Below the pieces are notes generated by a model, which saw only the letters and a program-made list of their open reading frames with translations, was not told the origin of the DNA and did not search any database. The translations under genes were made by a program, and so were the position numbers. A stretch of DNA of 64,000 bases from the NCBI GenBank assembly GCA_047975765.1, contig JBKEEF010000004.1, positions 62,001-126,000 of the forward strand, read 5' to 3'. The DNA comes from JAQWBS01 sp047975765. GTDB lineage: Bacteria; Pseudomonadota; Alphaproteobacteria; RF32; CAG-239. Below, piece by piece: positions 40,893 to 48,578 of the stretch. Within the stretch, counting starts at the first letter, position 1, and each line of letters opens with the position of its first letter.

Positions 40893-42224
40893 ATGACTTC
40901 TAGAAAAATAAAATTAGTTGTTGCTGGGGCAAGTATGTTTCTTGCCTCTTGCAGTCTTTTTTCAAGTGATAAAACTCCGCTTGAGGGAAAAAGAATTGAA
41001 GCTTTAGACGGGGAAACCTACGTTAAGCCAGATTTTGTTGGTGGTTTTCAAATTAAACTTCCTCCCGAAATTGAAAATATTGGCTGGTATCAAAGCGGTG
41101 GTAGTTCTGAACACAAAATGCCTCATTTGAAAAGTGATGGAGAATTCAAAAAGAAATGGGATGCGAGTTTTGGTGACGGCACCTCAAAAGGTGAATATCT
41201 TCTTGCCTCTCCAGTTGTAGCTGGCAGAGTTGTTTTTGTTATTGATTCAGAAGGTTTAGTTAGTGCGTTCAGAATTGATGACGGCAAAAGAGTTTGGAAG
41301 AAAAAAATGACCCCTAGCGAAAAGTCTTTGAAAGATGTTTCGATGAAGGGTGCGGGAATTGCTGTTTCTTTAGCTCAAAAAAGGGTTTTTGTAACAACGG
41401 GTTATGGCAGTGTTTATGCACTTGATATCTATACAGGTAAAAAGATTTGGCGTTATGATGGTGAAGCTCCAATCAGAATTTCACCAACAATTGGTGGCGG
41501 CATGGTTATTTTCCAAACCATTGACAATAATTTGATTGCACTTGATTCTATGAGTGGAAAAGAATTGTGGAACTTCAAAACAGTTGGTGAATCTACTGTT
41601 TTAGTTGGTGGTGCAAGCCCCGCTTATAATCTAAGTAGAGATGTCTTGATTGCTGCTTTCTCAACAGGAGAAGTTAAGGCTTTTAAGGCAAGTACAGGTT
41701 CTCCACTTTGGAGTGATTATCTGATTTCAAGGAACAGAGTAAACACGAATGCAAATATAAATTCTATCAATTCTAATCCAATTATCGATGAAGATGTGAT
41801 TTATGCTGTTGGTAGTAATAATGTTTTGGTTGCACTTGATTTGAGAACTGGTACTAGAATTTGGGAAAAAGAAATTGGTTCAACGAACCCAATGTATGTT
41901 GCTGGAAATGCGCTTTATGTTCTTTCAAACAAACTAGAACTTGTTGCTTTGAATAAGCATAATGGTGAAATTGTTTGGAGCACAAGAATTTCTGCTGGTA
42001 AAAAACTTGAAAAGAAAGTGGGTGCTTTTGCAGCAGGTCCAATTTTAATTGATAATAAATTGATTGTAGCAACATCAAATGGCTATGTTTTTTCAATAAA
42101 TCCATATAATGGAAAAATTGAAGCATCGACAGAGCTTGGTGATGGAGTTGAAATCTCTCCTGTGGTTGCTCATGGATATGTTATTTTCACAACCAGTGAT
42201 GCAGATTTGATTGCTTATAGATAA
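40893..42224 (+). CDS. bamB: Outer membrane assembly lipoprotein BamB (PQQ-like propeller)
   Basis: This 443-residue lipoprotein of the BAM complex helps insert barrels in the outer membrane. The signal peptide ends in a lipobox F-L-A-S-C (Cys20). A beta-propeller follows with repeated A-L-D-x-x-T-G-x-x-x-W blades, for example A-L-D-I-Y-T-G-K-K-I-W, A-L-D-S-M-S-G-K-E-L-W and A-L-D-L-R-T-G-T-R-I-W. GGAG precedes the ATG. It is flanked by the yfgM-like gene and der, the standard setting. Confidence 0.92.
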   Translation: MTSRKIKLVVAGASMFLASCSLFSSDKTPLEGKRIEALDGETYVKPDFVGGFQIKLPPEIENIGWYQSGGSSEHKMPHLKSDGEFKKKWDASFGDGTSKGEYLLASPVVAGRVVFVIDSEGLVSAFRIDDGKRVWKKKMTPSEKSLKDVSMKGAGIAVSLAQKRVFVTTGYGSVYALDIYTGKKIWRYDGEAPIRISPTIGGGMVIFQTIDNNLIALDSMSGKELWNFKTVGESTVLVGGASPAYNLSRDVLIAAFSTGEVKAFKASTGSPLWSDYLISRNRVNTNANINSINSNPIIDEDVIYAVGSNNVLVALDLRTGTRIWEKEIGSTNPMYVAGNALYVLSNKLELVALNKHNGEIVWSTRISAGKKLEKKVGAFAAGPILIDNKLIVATSNGYVFSINPYNGKIEASTELGDGVEISPVVAHGYVIFTTSDADLIAYR

Positions 42225-42237
42225 AGGTTAAAAAAGA

Positions 42238-43671
42238 ATGTTAAAAGTTGCCATTGTTGGCCGTCCGAATGTTGGAAAATCTACATTATTCAATCGTCTT
42301 GTTGGAAAAAGATTGGCAATCGTTCATGATACACCTGGAGTTACAAGAGATAGAAAAGAAGCTCCAGCCAGACTTCGTGATCTTAAAATGATAATTGTTG
42401 ATACTGCAGGGTATGAATATTCCAACAAAGACACACTTGAGCAAAGAATGTGGAAGCAAACAAAATATGCTGTTGATGAATGTGATGTTTGTTTATTTGT
42501 CTTTGATGCGAGAGAGGGGGTTCATCCTTATGATGAACATTTTGCCGCTCTCATTCGTCAAAGTGGAAAACCAGTTATTCTTATTGCAAACAAATGTGAG
42601 GGAAGACTTCAAGAAGATAGTATTTATGAGGCGCACAGACTTGGATTAGGAAGTCCAATTCCTTTTTCTGCAGAACATGGATTAGGTCTTGATTTACTCT
42701 ATGATGCACTTAGTGAATATAAGGCTAAGGAAGAGGAAGCTGTTGCAGATGAAGAAATTGAAATTGAAGCAGTAAAGTCAGAAAAAGTTGATATGGAATC
42801 TTTAGAAGATTTTTTTGAAGATGATGAACTTCCAGAAGAAACTGAGGAAGAAAAAGCTCGCCCAATTCAAATTGCGATTGTGGGCCGTCCCAATGTTGGA
42901 AAGTCTACACTTGTTAACGCTCTTTTAAAAGATGATAGAATGCTTACAGGTCCTGAAGCAGGGGTCACTCGTGACTCAATCACTGTTCCTTGGGAATGGA
43001 AAGGCAGACAAGTGAAACTTGTTGATACTGCAGGGCTTCGTCGCCAGTCTCGTGTAAATGACTCATTAGAGAAGTTGTCTGCGTATAGCACAAAATATGC
43101 ACTTGATATGGCACAAGTTGTGATTTTGGTTTTGGATGCTGATGCTGTTTTAGATAAGCAAGACTTAACCATTGCGCGTCGTGTGGTTGAAGAAGGTCGT
43201 GCTTTGGTGATTGCTGTCAATAAATGGGATGTAGCAAACCGTGCAGAAGCTTTAGAGAAGCTGAACTACAAACTGATGACATCTCTGACGCAAGTTGAAG
43301 GTGTGCCAACAGTGACTATTTCTGCGCTTAAGAAAGAAGGTTTAGATAAATTGATGAGTGCTGTTTTCAAGGTTTATGATCGTTGGAATAAGCGTATTAA
43401 AACTTCAGTTCTCAACCGTTGGTTTGCGGATGCTTTAGACGCAAATACACCTCCCTTGGGTAAGAATAAGAGAAGAATTAAATTGAGATATGTGACACAG
43501 GCAAAAACTCGTCCACCAGCATTTTTCATTTCTTCAAGTAATCCTGAAGGGCTTCCTGATAGTTATTTGAGATATTTGACGAATAGCTTAAGAGAAAATT
43601 TCGATTTAGGTGGAATTCCAATTAGAATTATGGTTCGAAAAACTGGAAATCCATACGCGGATAAAGACTAA
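42238..43671 (+). CDS. der: GTPase Der (EngA), ribosome biogenesis
   Basis: This 477-residue protein has two tandem GTPase domains and a KH-like C-terminus and is needed for 50S subunit assembly. Both G1 loops read G-R-P-N-V-G-K-S-T (about residues 8 and 218), and G3 D-T-A-G appears in each. G4 is N-K-C-E in the first domain and N-K-W-D in the second. The linker between domains (about 165-210) is unusually long and acidic, rich in Glu and Asp. A tandem stop (TAA TAA) is followed by a 19-bp terminator stem. Confidence 0.97.
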   Translation: MLKVAIVGRPNVGKSTLFNRLVGKRLAIVHDTPGVTRDRKEAPARLRDLKMIIVDTAGYEYSNKDTLEQRMWKQTKYAVDECDVCLFVFDAREGVHPYDEHFAALIRQSGKPVILIANKCEGRLQEDSIYEAHRLGLGSPIPFSAEHGLGLDLLYDALSEYKAKEEEAVADEEIEIEAVKSEKVDMESLEDFFEDDELPEETEEEKARPIQIAIVGRPNVGKSTLVNALLKDDRMLTGPEAGVTRDSITVPWEWKGRQVKLVDTAGLRRQSRVNDSLEKLSAYSTKYALDMAQVVILVLDADAVLDKQDLTIARRVVEEGRALVIAVNKWDVANRAEALEKLNYKLMTSLTQVEGVPTVTISALKKEGLDKLMSAVFKVYDRWNKRIKTSVLNRWFADALDANTPPLGKNKRRIKLRYVTQAKTRPPAFFISSSNPEGLPDSYLRYLTNSLRENFDLGGIPIRIMVRKTGNPYADKD

Positions 43672-43712
43672 TAATAAAAAAGAGGAAATTATGTTTCCTC
43701 TTTTTTATTATT
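43670..43712. terminator. Strong terminator after der, abutting the next promoter
   Basis: AATAATAAAAAAGAGGAAA (43670-43688) pairs perfectly over 19 bp with 43694-43712 around TTATG. Its last two bases are the first two of the following -35 element TTGACA. Confidence 0.93.
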
Positions 43713-43739
43713 GACAAGAAAAAATGATGGGAATAAAAT
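43711..43739 (+). promoter_or_regulatory. Promoter of orphan gene at 43778
   Basis: TTGACA (43711-43716), 17-base spacer, TAAAAT (43734-43739). The leader to the ATG is about 32 bases, AT-rich and without a ribosome site. Confidence 0.65.
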
Positions 43740-43777
43740 TTTTATAAATTGATATTATTAATTAAAATTATTGAACT

Positions 43778-44290
43778 ATGAGAAGATTTTATTTAATCAG
43801 ACCTGCTCTGCTGGCTGTAAAACTTCGAAATTATCGCAAGTTTGATGTGATTGGCTATAAACCCTTTTATGATCATTTAAGTTCAAAAGTTTTTTGGATA
43901 TTAACATTAAGAGATATTTTAGGCTTCAATCGTAAGGATATTTATTTATATGTTCCTTTTTCTTGTGAATTTGTTGAACAGATTATTTATGAACTCCAAT
44001 GTGGAAATGATGAACTTTTAAGGTTTGTTAGAACAGAAGATTTTGAAGATGCTCATGAAGTAAAAGTTTCCGAAATAAACCCGACTAAACCTTTGGAAGA
44101 GAAGGGTAATAGTTATCAGGTGAACTCCGCACCAGACAAGATATATGTTTTTACGTTTGAAGCGGTGAAGTTTGCCCTACACTGGTTTGCTGGTGAGCTT
44201 GTGGTTTCTTTTATTTCTGCAGATGAGGATGAAGCGTTTGGTCTTGCTTATGCAAATTTTTTAGCTATAGAAAATGAAAAATTTGAGTAA
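43778..44290 (+). CDS. Orphan protein, paralogue of the next gene
   Basis: This 170-residue soluble protein starts M-R-R-F-Y-L-I-R-P-A-L-L-A-V-K-L. The first 75 residues align with the gene at 44422: basic-F-Y-L, then P, then K-x-x-x-Y-K/R-x-F/L-D-V, F-Y-D near residue 33, F-W-I/V, Y-x-V-P-F near 64 and V-E-Q/D-I/L-I. The C-terminal halves diverge; this one ends in V-V-S-F-I-S-A-D-E-D-E-A-F-G-L-A-Y-A. No signal peptide, membrane helix or known domain is visible. It has its own promoter and terminator and no Shine-Dalgarno sequence. Confidence 0.68.
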   Translation: MRRFYLIRPALLAVKLRNYRKFDVIGYKPFYDHLSSKVFWILTLRDILGFNRKDIYLYVPFSCEFVEQIIYELQCGNDELLRFVRTEDFEDAHEVKVSEINPTKPLEEKGNSYQVNSAPDKIYVFTFEAVKFALHWFAGELVVSFISADEDEAFGLAYANFLAIENEKFE

Positions 44291-44306
44291 TGACTATAGA
44301 AGGAAA

Positions 44307-44348
44307 CAGTTATGTAATCTTTATTGATTCATAACTGATTTTTTTTAT
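44307..44348 (+). terminator. Terminator after orphan gene at 43778
   Basis: CAGTTATG (44307-44314) pairs with CATAACTG (44330-44337), with inner AATC/GATT pairing, followed by eight T. Confidence 0.85.
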
Positions 44349-44352
44349 TTAA

Positions 44353-44405
44353 TTGACTTTGATTTTTCCATATGTTATTTTTAGACAAAATTTATTATTG
44401 TCTAA
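44353..44405 (+). promoter_or_regulatory. Extended -10 promoter and adjacent inverted repeat of orphan gene at 44422
   Basis: TTGACT (44353-44358), 17 bases ending TGT, TATTTT (44376-44381). Immediately after, TTAGACAA (44381-44388) and TTGTCTAA (44398-44405) form an inverted repeat at the probable transcription start, possibly an operator or leader hairpin. Confidence 0.55.
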
Positions 44406-44421
44406 TTTTATTATTATATTT

Positions 44422-44910
44422 ATGAAAAAATTCTATTTATGCTATCCTAATTTTCTTAATAAAATTTTCAAAAAGTACAAAAACCTAGATGTTCTAAAAT
44501 GTCATTTCTTTTACGATGAAATAACAAAAGGATATTTTTGGGTTTTTGAGGTGAATTACGATGTCGCGCCTTCAAAGAATTCTTTGTTTTACAAAGTTCC
44601 TTTTGTGTGGCAACGAGTCGAAGATCTGATTTTGGATATCAAGAGTGAGAGCGGAAAGAAAATTAGAATAGCATCTGTTGTTGAAGTGGCTTCTTTGGAA
44701 GATGTTCTATATCTTGATGCAGAAGGGGTTGCGAATAAAAAAGCTGTTGCAACACTTTTAGCTTTTTCTCCAAAAAATGAAAGTCATAAGTTTTTTGTGG
44801 TTGATGAAACAGAGTTTATTTTAGTCAAAGAAGAGCATTTCTTTGTCTCTCTTTTGCAATCTCCTGAAGATCAGATTGATATTTATGAAGAGCATTTAGT
44901 GTTTGTCTAG
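44422..44910 (+). CDS. Orphan protein, paralogue of the preceding gene
   Basis: This 162-residue soluble protein starts M-K-K-F-Y-L-C-Y-P-N-F-L. Its N-terminal half is clearly related to the product of 43778 (F-Y-L, Y-K-N-L-D-V, F-F-Y-D-E, Y-F-W-V-F, Y-K-V-P-F, V-E-D-L-I-L-D-I). The C-terminal half differs and is rich in beta-type and acidic residues. I choose the ATG at 44422; 23 in-frame codons before it include the promoter itself. No ribosome site is present. The pair looks like an old tandem duplication kept as separate transcription units. Confidence 0.68.
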   Translation: MKKFYLCYPNFLNKIFKKYKNLDVLKCHFFYDEITKGYFWVFEVNYDVAPSKNSLFYKVPFVWQRVEDLILDIKSESGKKIRIASVVEVASLEDVLYLDAEGVANKKAVATLLAFSPKNESHKFFVVDETEFILVKEEHFFVSLLQSPEDQIDIYEEHLVFV

Positions 44911-44922
44911 ATTTGTTGCATG

Positions 44923-44954
44923 AAAAGGTTTTGAAATATATTTCAAAACCTTTT
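44923..44954 (+). terminator. Terminator after orphan gene at 44422
   Basis: AAAAGGTTTTGAAA (44923-44936) pairs perfectly over 14 bp with TTTCAAAACCTTTT (44941-44954) around TATA. Confidence 0.92.
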
Positions 44955-44962
44955 TTATTTGA

Positions 44963-44991
44963 TTGACAATGAATTTATTTAAGATAAGAAT
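44963..44991 (+). promoter_or_regulatory. Promoter of orphan gene at 45030
   Basis: TTGACA (44963-44968), 17 bases, AAGAAT (44986-44991). The -35 lies 67 bases before the ATG, the same distance as for the gene at 43778. Confidence 0.5.
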
Positions 44992-45029
44992 GGCGAGTTA
45001 TTTTTAATTATTAATCAATATTATTCGAC

Positions 45030-45338
45030 ATGAGTAAGAAACAAACAAGTCGTTTATTAACTTATCAAGAAGCCTCAAATATTTTGTTACCAGAAAGTGT
45101 AAACAAAATGTACATAGGGGAGGTTGATGGACGATATTACTGGATAAAGCAAAATTCTATAAGCTATATTGCTCTGAATTTATCGGGAGGAAAACCTTTT
45201 CCAGTTCGAGGCTTTATGACCAGAGTTCCTATTGGGTCAGTAATCGAGTATGAAGACGTGTCATATCTTGTTTCTCATTGTGAAACATCGCACATTGTTT
45301 TAAAAAAACAATCGGCACAAATAAAAAAGGCTGTTTAA
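45030..45338 (+). CDS. Small orphan protein, unknown function
   Basis: This 102-residue protein starts M-S-K-K-Q-T-S-R-L-L-T-Y-Q-E-A-S-N-I-L-L-P and is beta-rich in the middle (M-Y-I-G-E-V-D-G-R-Y-Y-W-I-K). The C-terminus is basic. No family or membrane segment is seen. It is not obviously related to the two upstream paralogues in sequence, yet has the same plan: strong promoter, an AT-rich leader of about 30 bases without a ribosome site, and its own terminator, in which its stop codon lies. Confidence 0.63.
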   Translation: MSKKQTSRLLTYQEASNILLPESVNKMYIGEVDGRYYWIKQNSISYIALNLSGGKPFPVRGFMTRVPIGSVIEYEDVSYLVSHCETSHIVLKKQSAQIKKAV

Positions 45339-45354
45339 TCAAACAGCCTTTTTT
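45323..45354. terminator. Bidirectional terminator between orphan gene and pssA
   Basis: AAAAAAGGCTGTTT (45323-45336) pairs perfectly with AAACAGCCTTTTTT (45341-45354) around AATC. Confidence 0.92.
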
Positions 45355-45360
45355 TTAGTT

Positions 45361-46140
45361 TTATTTTTGTTCACATTTCTTTTTTGCATTTAGAAAAGCA
45401 ACAACACCAACAGGGATTGAAACTGCATACAAAAGAACAGAAACCCCCAAAGTAATCCATGGTTGGCTGATAATGAAGCTCACGAAGAGTGCAACCATAA
45501 TCATCAAAGGAATGAACAAATATGTTGGGACTTTTAATTTCTTTGTCGAAACAGTTGGAATTCTGCTGACCATCAAAAGCGCTACAACCAACATTACAAG
45601 AGCCATGAAAATATTTGAACGCAAGAAAGCAAGTTCAGGAAAATCAAAGCTAATCATAATAGGGGTGATTGCTAAAGCAGCAGCTGCAGGTGCAGGTACA
45701 CCAACAAAGAAATTATGCCAATATTCAGGTTGTGGTTCTTGATCAAGCATTGTGTTGAAACGAGCTAATCTCATTGCCATTCCAATCACAAAAAGAAGGC
45801 AGAAAAACCAACCAAATCTTGGAAAATCAAATAATGTCCATTGATAAATCAAAATTGCAGGAGCAACACCAAAGCTGACAAAGTCTGAAAGAGAATCAAG
45901 CTCTGCACCAAATTTGCTTGATGCTTTGAGCATTCTAGCAACTCTACCATCCAACATATCAAAGAAAGCTGCTAAAAAGATACAAATGATAGCTTTCGAC
46001 CATTCTTCTTGAATAGCATAGCGAATCGAAGTAACTCCAGCACAAAGGGCAAGCATTGTCACAAGATTTGGAGCGATTTTTCTAAAAGGCAAAGATTTAA
46101 GTTTTTGCTTAGAAATGAGTATCTTTTTAATGTTTTCCAT
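45361..46140 (-). CDS. pssA: CDP-diacylglycerol-serine O-phosphatidyltransferase
   Basis: This 259-residue integral membrane enzyme makes phosphatidylserine from CDP-diacylglycerol and serine. The CDP-alcohol phosphotransferase motif D-G-x2-A-R-x8-G-x3-D-x3-D is present as D-G-R-V-A-R, then K-F-G-A-E-L-D-S-L-S-D near residues 65-87. About eight helices are visible. Its ATG overlaps the psd stop by one base (TAATG), a typical coupled pair in alphaproteobacteria. Confidence 0.94.
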   Translation of the reverse strand: MENIKKILISKQKLKSLPFRKIAPNLVTMLALCAGVTSIRYAIQEEWSKAIICIFLAAFFDMLDGRVARMLKASSKFGAELDSLSDFVSFGVAPAILIYQWTLFDFPRFGWFFCLLFVIGMAMRLARFNTMLDQEPQPEYWHNFFVGVPAPAAAALAITPIMISFDFPELAFLRSNIFMALVMLVVALLMVSRIPTVSTKKLKVPTYLFIPLMIMVALFVSFIISQPWITLGVSVLLYAVSIPVGVVAFLNAKKKCEQK

Positions 46141-46850
46141 TATTTTATGTTTCCTTTAACTGGAGCTGCGTTACTGCTGAGATTAGCAAGAATTGTTTCA
46201 CCGGCAATCATTGTTTGACCAAGGCAAACTTGAGGCTCAACACCTTCTGGAAGATAAACATCAAGACGAGAACCAAAACGGATAAGACCGAATCTGTCAC
46301 CTGTTTTATATTCTTGACCTTCTGTTGCTTCACAAAGAATTCTACGAGCAACAAGACCTGCAATTTGAACAAAAGCAATATCGCTACCATTTTTTGTTTT
46401 GAGAGATAAAAGTTGTCTTTCGTTGTCTTTGCTTGCTTTGTCAAGTGTTGCATTGAGAAATTTACCAGGAACATAAATTGCTTTAGTGATTTTTCCTTCA
46501 GCAGGGCAACGATTAACGTGGACATTGAATACGCTCATAAAAACACTGACACGAGTAAATTTTTGTTTTTCCAAACCAAGTTCTTCTGGTCCATTGACTT
46601 TTGCAATCATTTGCACAATGCCGTCAGCAGGAGAAACAATAACATCTTTAATTTCAGGAACAACACGTTCAGGATCTCTGAAGAAAAAATAGCACCAAAC
46701 AGTGAGAACGATGCCAACAACACCAAGCGGTTTCCACAAGAGTGTGAGAACAGCAGTGATGAGTGCAAATGCACAAACAAATTTCCAGCCTTCACTATGA
46801 ATTTTAGGCAAAACATATCGACGCCAAGAAATTTCAAAAGTTTTAATCAT
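46140..46850 (-). CDS. psd: Phosphatidylserine decarboxylase proenzyme
   Basis: This 236-residue protein of the short (archaeal-type) family decarboxylates phosphatidylserine to phosphatidylethanolamine. Two N-terminal hydrophobic stretches are followed by F-F-R-D-P-E-R, V-S-P-A-D-G-I-V-Q, F-M-S-V-F-N-V-H-V-N-R and the self-cleavage site I-R-F-G-S-R near residue 191. The Ser there becomes the pyruvoyl group, giving a large beta and a small alpha chain. AAGGA lies ahead of the ATG. With pssA it supplies the donor lipid for the EptA encoded 3 kb away. Confidence 0.94.
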   Translation of the reverse strand: MIKTFEISWRRYVLPKIHSEGWKFVCAFALITAVLTLLWKPLGVVGIVLTVWCYFFFRDPERVVPEIKDVIVSPADGIVQMIAKVNGPEELGLEKQKFTRVSVFMSVFNVHVNRCPAEGKITKAIYVPGKFLNATLDKASKDNERQLLSLKTKNGSDIAFVQIAGLVARRILCEATEGQEYKTGDRFGLIRFGSRLDVYLPEGVEPQVCLGQTMIAGETILANLSSNAAPVKGNIK

Positions 46851-47160
46851 ATCTAGATCCTTTTATAATTATTGATGTTCAGAGAATAAATAAGCATATT
46901 TTCTTAAAATAGACAAGATATATGTTCGACATACTCTCAATTTTTGTTAAATTTGGGATAAATATATTTTTTTCAAATTTGATATTGCATTTATATAAAA
47001 ATCTCTGTATATATTGGCGTGTAAGAAAAACAATAAGGGATTGTTGTTTTATCCTTAGCCTTATAAACTTAGGTTTGTTTCGGTTGCTGTCGCTTCCCTC
47101 ACGCACCAATGTTTATAAGACCTTGCAGATAAAAAATATCTGCAAGACATTTTTTACTTA
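46851..47160. other. Spacer upstream of tRNA-Leu with a candidate structured RNA
   Basis: About 200 very AT-rich bases precede a GC-richer patch (47070-47107). I see no convincing protein gene. The right half (47060-47158) has nested inverted repeats and a terminator-like hairpin and is listed separately. Confidence 0.5.
47060..47158 (+). ncRNA. Candidate small structured RNA upstream of tRNA-Leu
   Basis: CTTATAAAC (47060-47068) pairs perfectly with GTTTATAAG (47111-47119), enclosing a GC-richer 42-base loop in which GGT and ACC can also pair. A 10-bp hairpin CTTGCAGATA/TATCTGCAAG (47122-47131, 47137-47146) and T6 follow, like a rho-independent terminator. No known RNA family is recognised, and the opposite strand could also be the transcript. 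Confidence 0.35.
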
Positions 47161-47246
47161 GCGGTTGTGGCGGAATGGTAGACGCTGCAGACTTAAAATC
47201 TGTTGTCCGCAAGGGCGTGTGGGTTCAAGTCCCACCATCCGCACCA
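47161..47246 (+). tRNA. tRNA-Leu (anticodon UAA)
   Basis: This 86-base class II tRNA has an encoded CCA. The anticodon stem GCAGA/TCTGT encloses CTTAAAA with anticodon TAA at 47194-47196. A long variable arm GTCCGCAAGGGC and T arm GTGGG-TTCAAGT-CCCAC are present, and the acceptor ends GCGGTTG and CATCCGC pair except for a U-U mismatch at position 5:68. It reads UUA (and UUG) leucine codons. Confidence 0.95.
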
Positions 47247-47248
47247 TT

Positions 47249-47280
47249 AAAAACTCTGGAATTTTGGTTCCAGAGTTTTT
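47249..47280. terminator. Terminator after tRNA-Leu
   Basis: AAAAACTCTGGAA (47249-47261) pairs perfectly over 13 bp with TTCCAGAGTTTTT (47268-47280) around TTTTGG. It also serves the converging histidine kinase gene. Confidence 0.92.
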
Positions 47281-47288
47281 TTATTGTT

Positions 47289-48578
47289 TCATGGTTTTTT
47301 TATTTTTAAGCTGAATGAAAAACAAGAACCTGATTTTCCGTCGCTTTCGATTTCAATCTTGCTGTTGTGAAGATTTATTATCTCATATGCAATTGAAAGT
47401 CCAAGTCCAGAGCCTCCGATGTTCCTTGATCTCGCTTTATTAACTCTATAAAAACGGGTGAATATTTGTTTTTGTTCTTCTTTTGAAATGCCTATTCCTT
47501 CATCTTTGATTTTGAAAGTAACATTGTTTTTTTGTTGCTCTAATGAAATGTAGATGTTTTTATCTGTATTGCTATATTTTATGGCATTATCAAGAAAAAT
47601 ATAAATAACTTGGCGAATCTTATTTTCATCTGCATTCACGTAAATTGTTGAGCTATATGTCTGGAAGTGAATTTTTATATTTTTTTCATGTGCAATGAAT
47701 TGGATTTTTTCACAAGTCTCTTTGACAACATGAGCAAAGTTGAAAAAATCAATCTTAATTTGTTTTTTATTGAGGTCAAATCTAGCCAAGTCTAAAAGTT
47801 CTGAGACAAGTTCTCTCATATTCAGAATTTCATTTTTAATGGTGTTTTTAATTTCAATGTTTTTTTTAGATGTTGTTTGAAATAAGTCAATTGAAGAAAG
47901 CATCACACTCAAAGGAGTTCTCATTTCATGGCTTGCATCTGCTACGAAACAATTTTGTTTGTTCAATGCTTCTGCAATGGGAATCATTGCTTTTTTTGCC
48001 ATGTGGTTAGCAAGATAAAATGTTAATCCAATCATTGTTAGAATTAAGATGACAACAAAAGAGAAATATTCTTCCATGATTAGATTGATAAAAGTAATGT
48101 TTTTTCCAACGAAAACACGTCCTATGTATTTACCATCTTTGTATATTTTTTTTGAAGCCATTAAGAACATCAAATTATTGCCTGAGGCATTTTTAACCTC
48201 AAATTCGATGAGTTCATGATCTTGATGTTTCCAATTGAGCATAATTTCTTTTTTTTCTTCAATCAAGTTTTCACTTAATCCAGAAGCAAAAATTATATTG
48301 TCTTTGTTGTCAAGCCACGCACAAAAAATATTCATCAAATATTCTTCACTGTTTGTATAATTGATTTCAAGAGATGGTTCTGCGTTGTTTTGATGTTGTA
48401 ACAAATAAGGTAAAGATTCGTCAGCTTCTTCTTGTAAATATTCTTCAAGAGAAGATATTTTGGTTTGGTCAAGTATTTTGACAATAACAAAATAATTCCC
48501 AAGAAAAACAATAACGAGAATGAACAACATGATGAGTGTATATTTTATGACGAGAGCTTTTTTTATGTTATCAATCAT
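47289..48578 (-). CDS. Sensor histidine kinase, PmrB-like position
   Basis: This 429-residue membrane kinase has two helices (about residues 8-30 and 170-195) flanking a periplasmic sensor of about 140 residues. HisKA follows, with phospho-acceptor His in F-V-A-D-A-S-H-E-M-R-T-P-L near residue 218, then HATPase_c with N-box F-L-D-N-A-I-K-Y-S, G1 D-E-G-I-G-I-S and G2 G-S-G-L-G-L-S-I. It starts eight bases inside the response-regulator gene. With that regulator, the kinase-like gene and the eptA-type gene it forms a PmrCAB-like operon, so an envelope or cationic-peptide signal is likely; that is inference. Confidence 0.9.
   Translation of the reverse strand: MIDNIKKALVIKYTLIMLFILVIVFLGNYFVIVKILDQTKISSLEEYLQEEADESLPYLLQHQNNAEPSLEINYTNSEEYLMNIFCAWLDNKDNIIFASGLSENLIEEKKEIMLNWKHQDHELIEFEVKNASGNNLMFLMASKKIYKDGKYIGRVFVGKNITFINLIMEEYFSFVVILILTMIGLTFYLANHMAKKAMIPIAEALNKQNCFVADASHEMRTPLSVMLSSIDLFQTTSKKNIEIKNTIKNEILNMRELVSELLDLARFDLNKKQIKIDFFNFAHVVKETCEKIQFIAHEKNIKIHFQTYSSTIYVNADENKIRQVIYIFLDNAIKYSNTDKNIYISLEQQKNNVTFKIKDEGIGISKEEQKQIFTRFYRVNKARSRNIGGSGLGLSIAYEIINLHNSKIEIESDGKSGSCFSFSLKIKKP

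Noticed and set aside
47078..47108. Possible second tRNA or tmRNA piece ending CGCACCA
   Set aside because: No T arm, anticodon arm or acceptor pairing can be formed around it.
46879..47109. Open frame on the minus strand in the spacer before tRNA-Leu
   Set aside because: Poor composition, no ribosome site, and it crosses the inverted repeats of the candidate RNA.
46922..47161. Open frame on the plus strand in the same spacer
   Set aside because: Runs into the tRNA gene, lacks a ribosome site and has repeat-driven, AT-biased composition.
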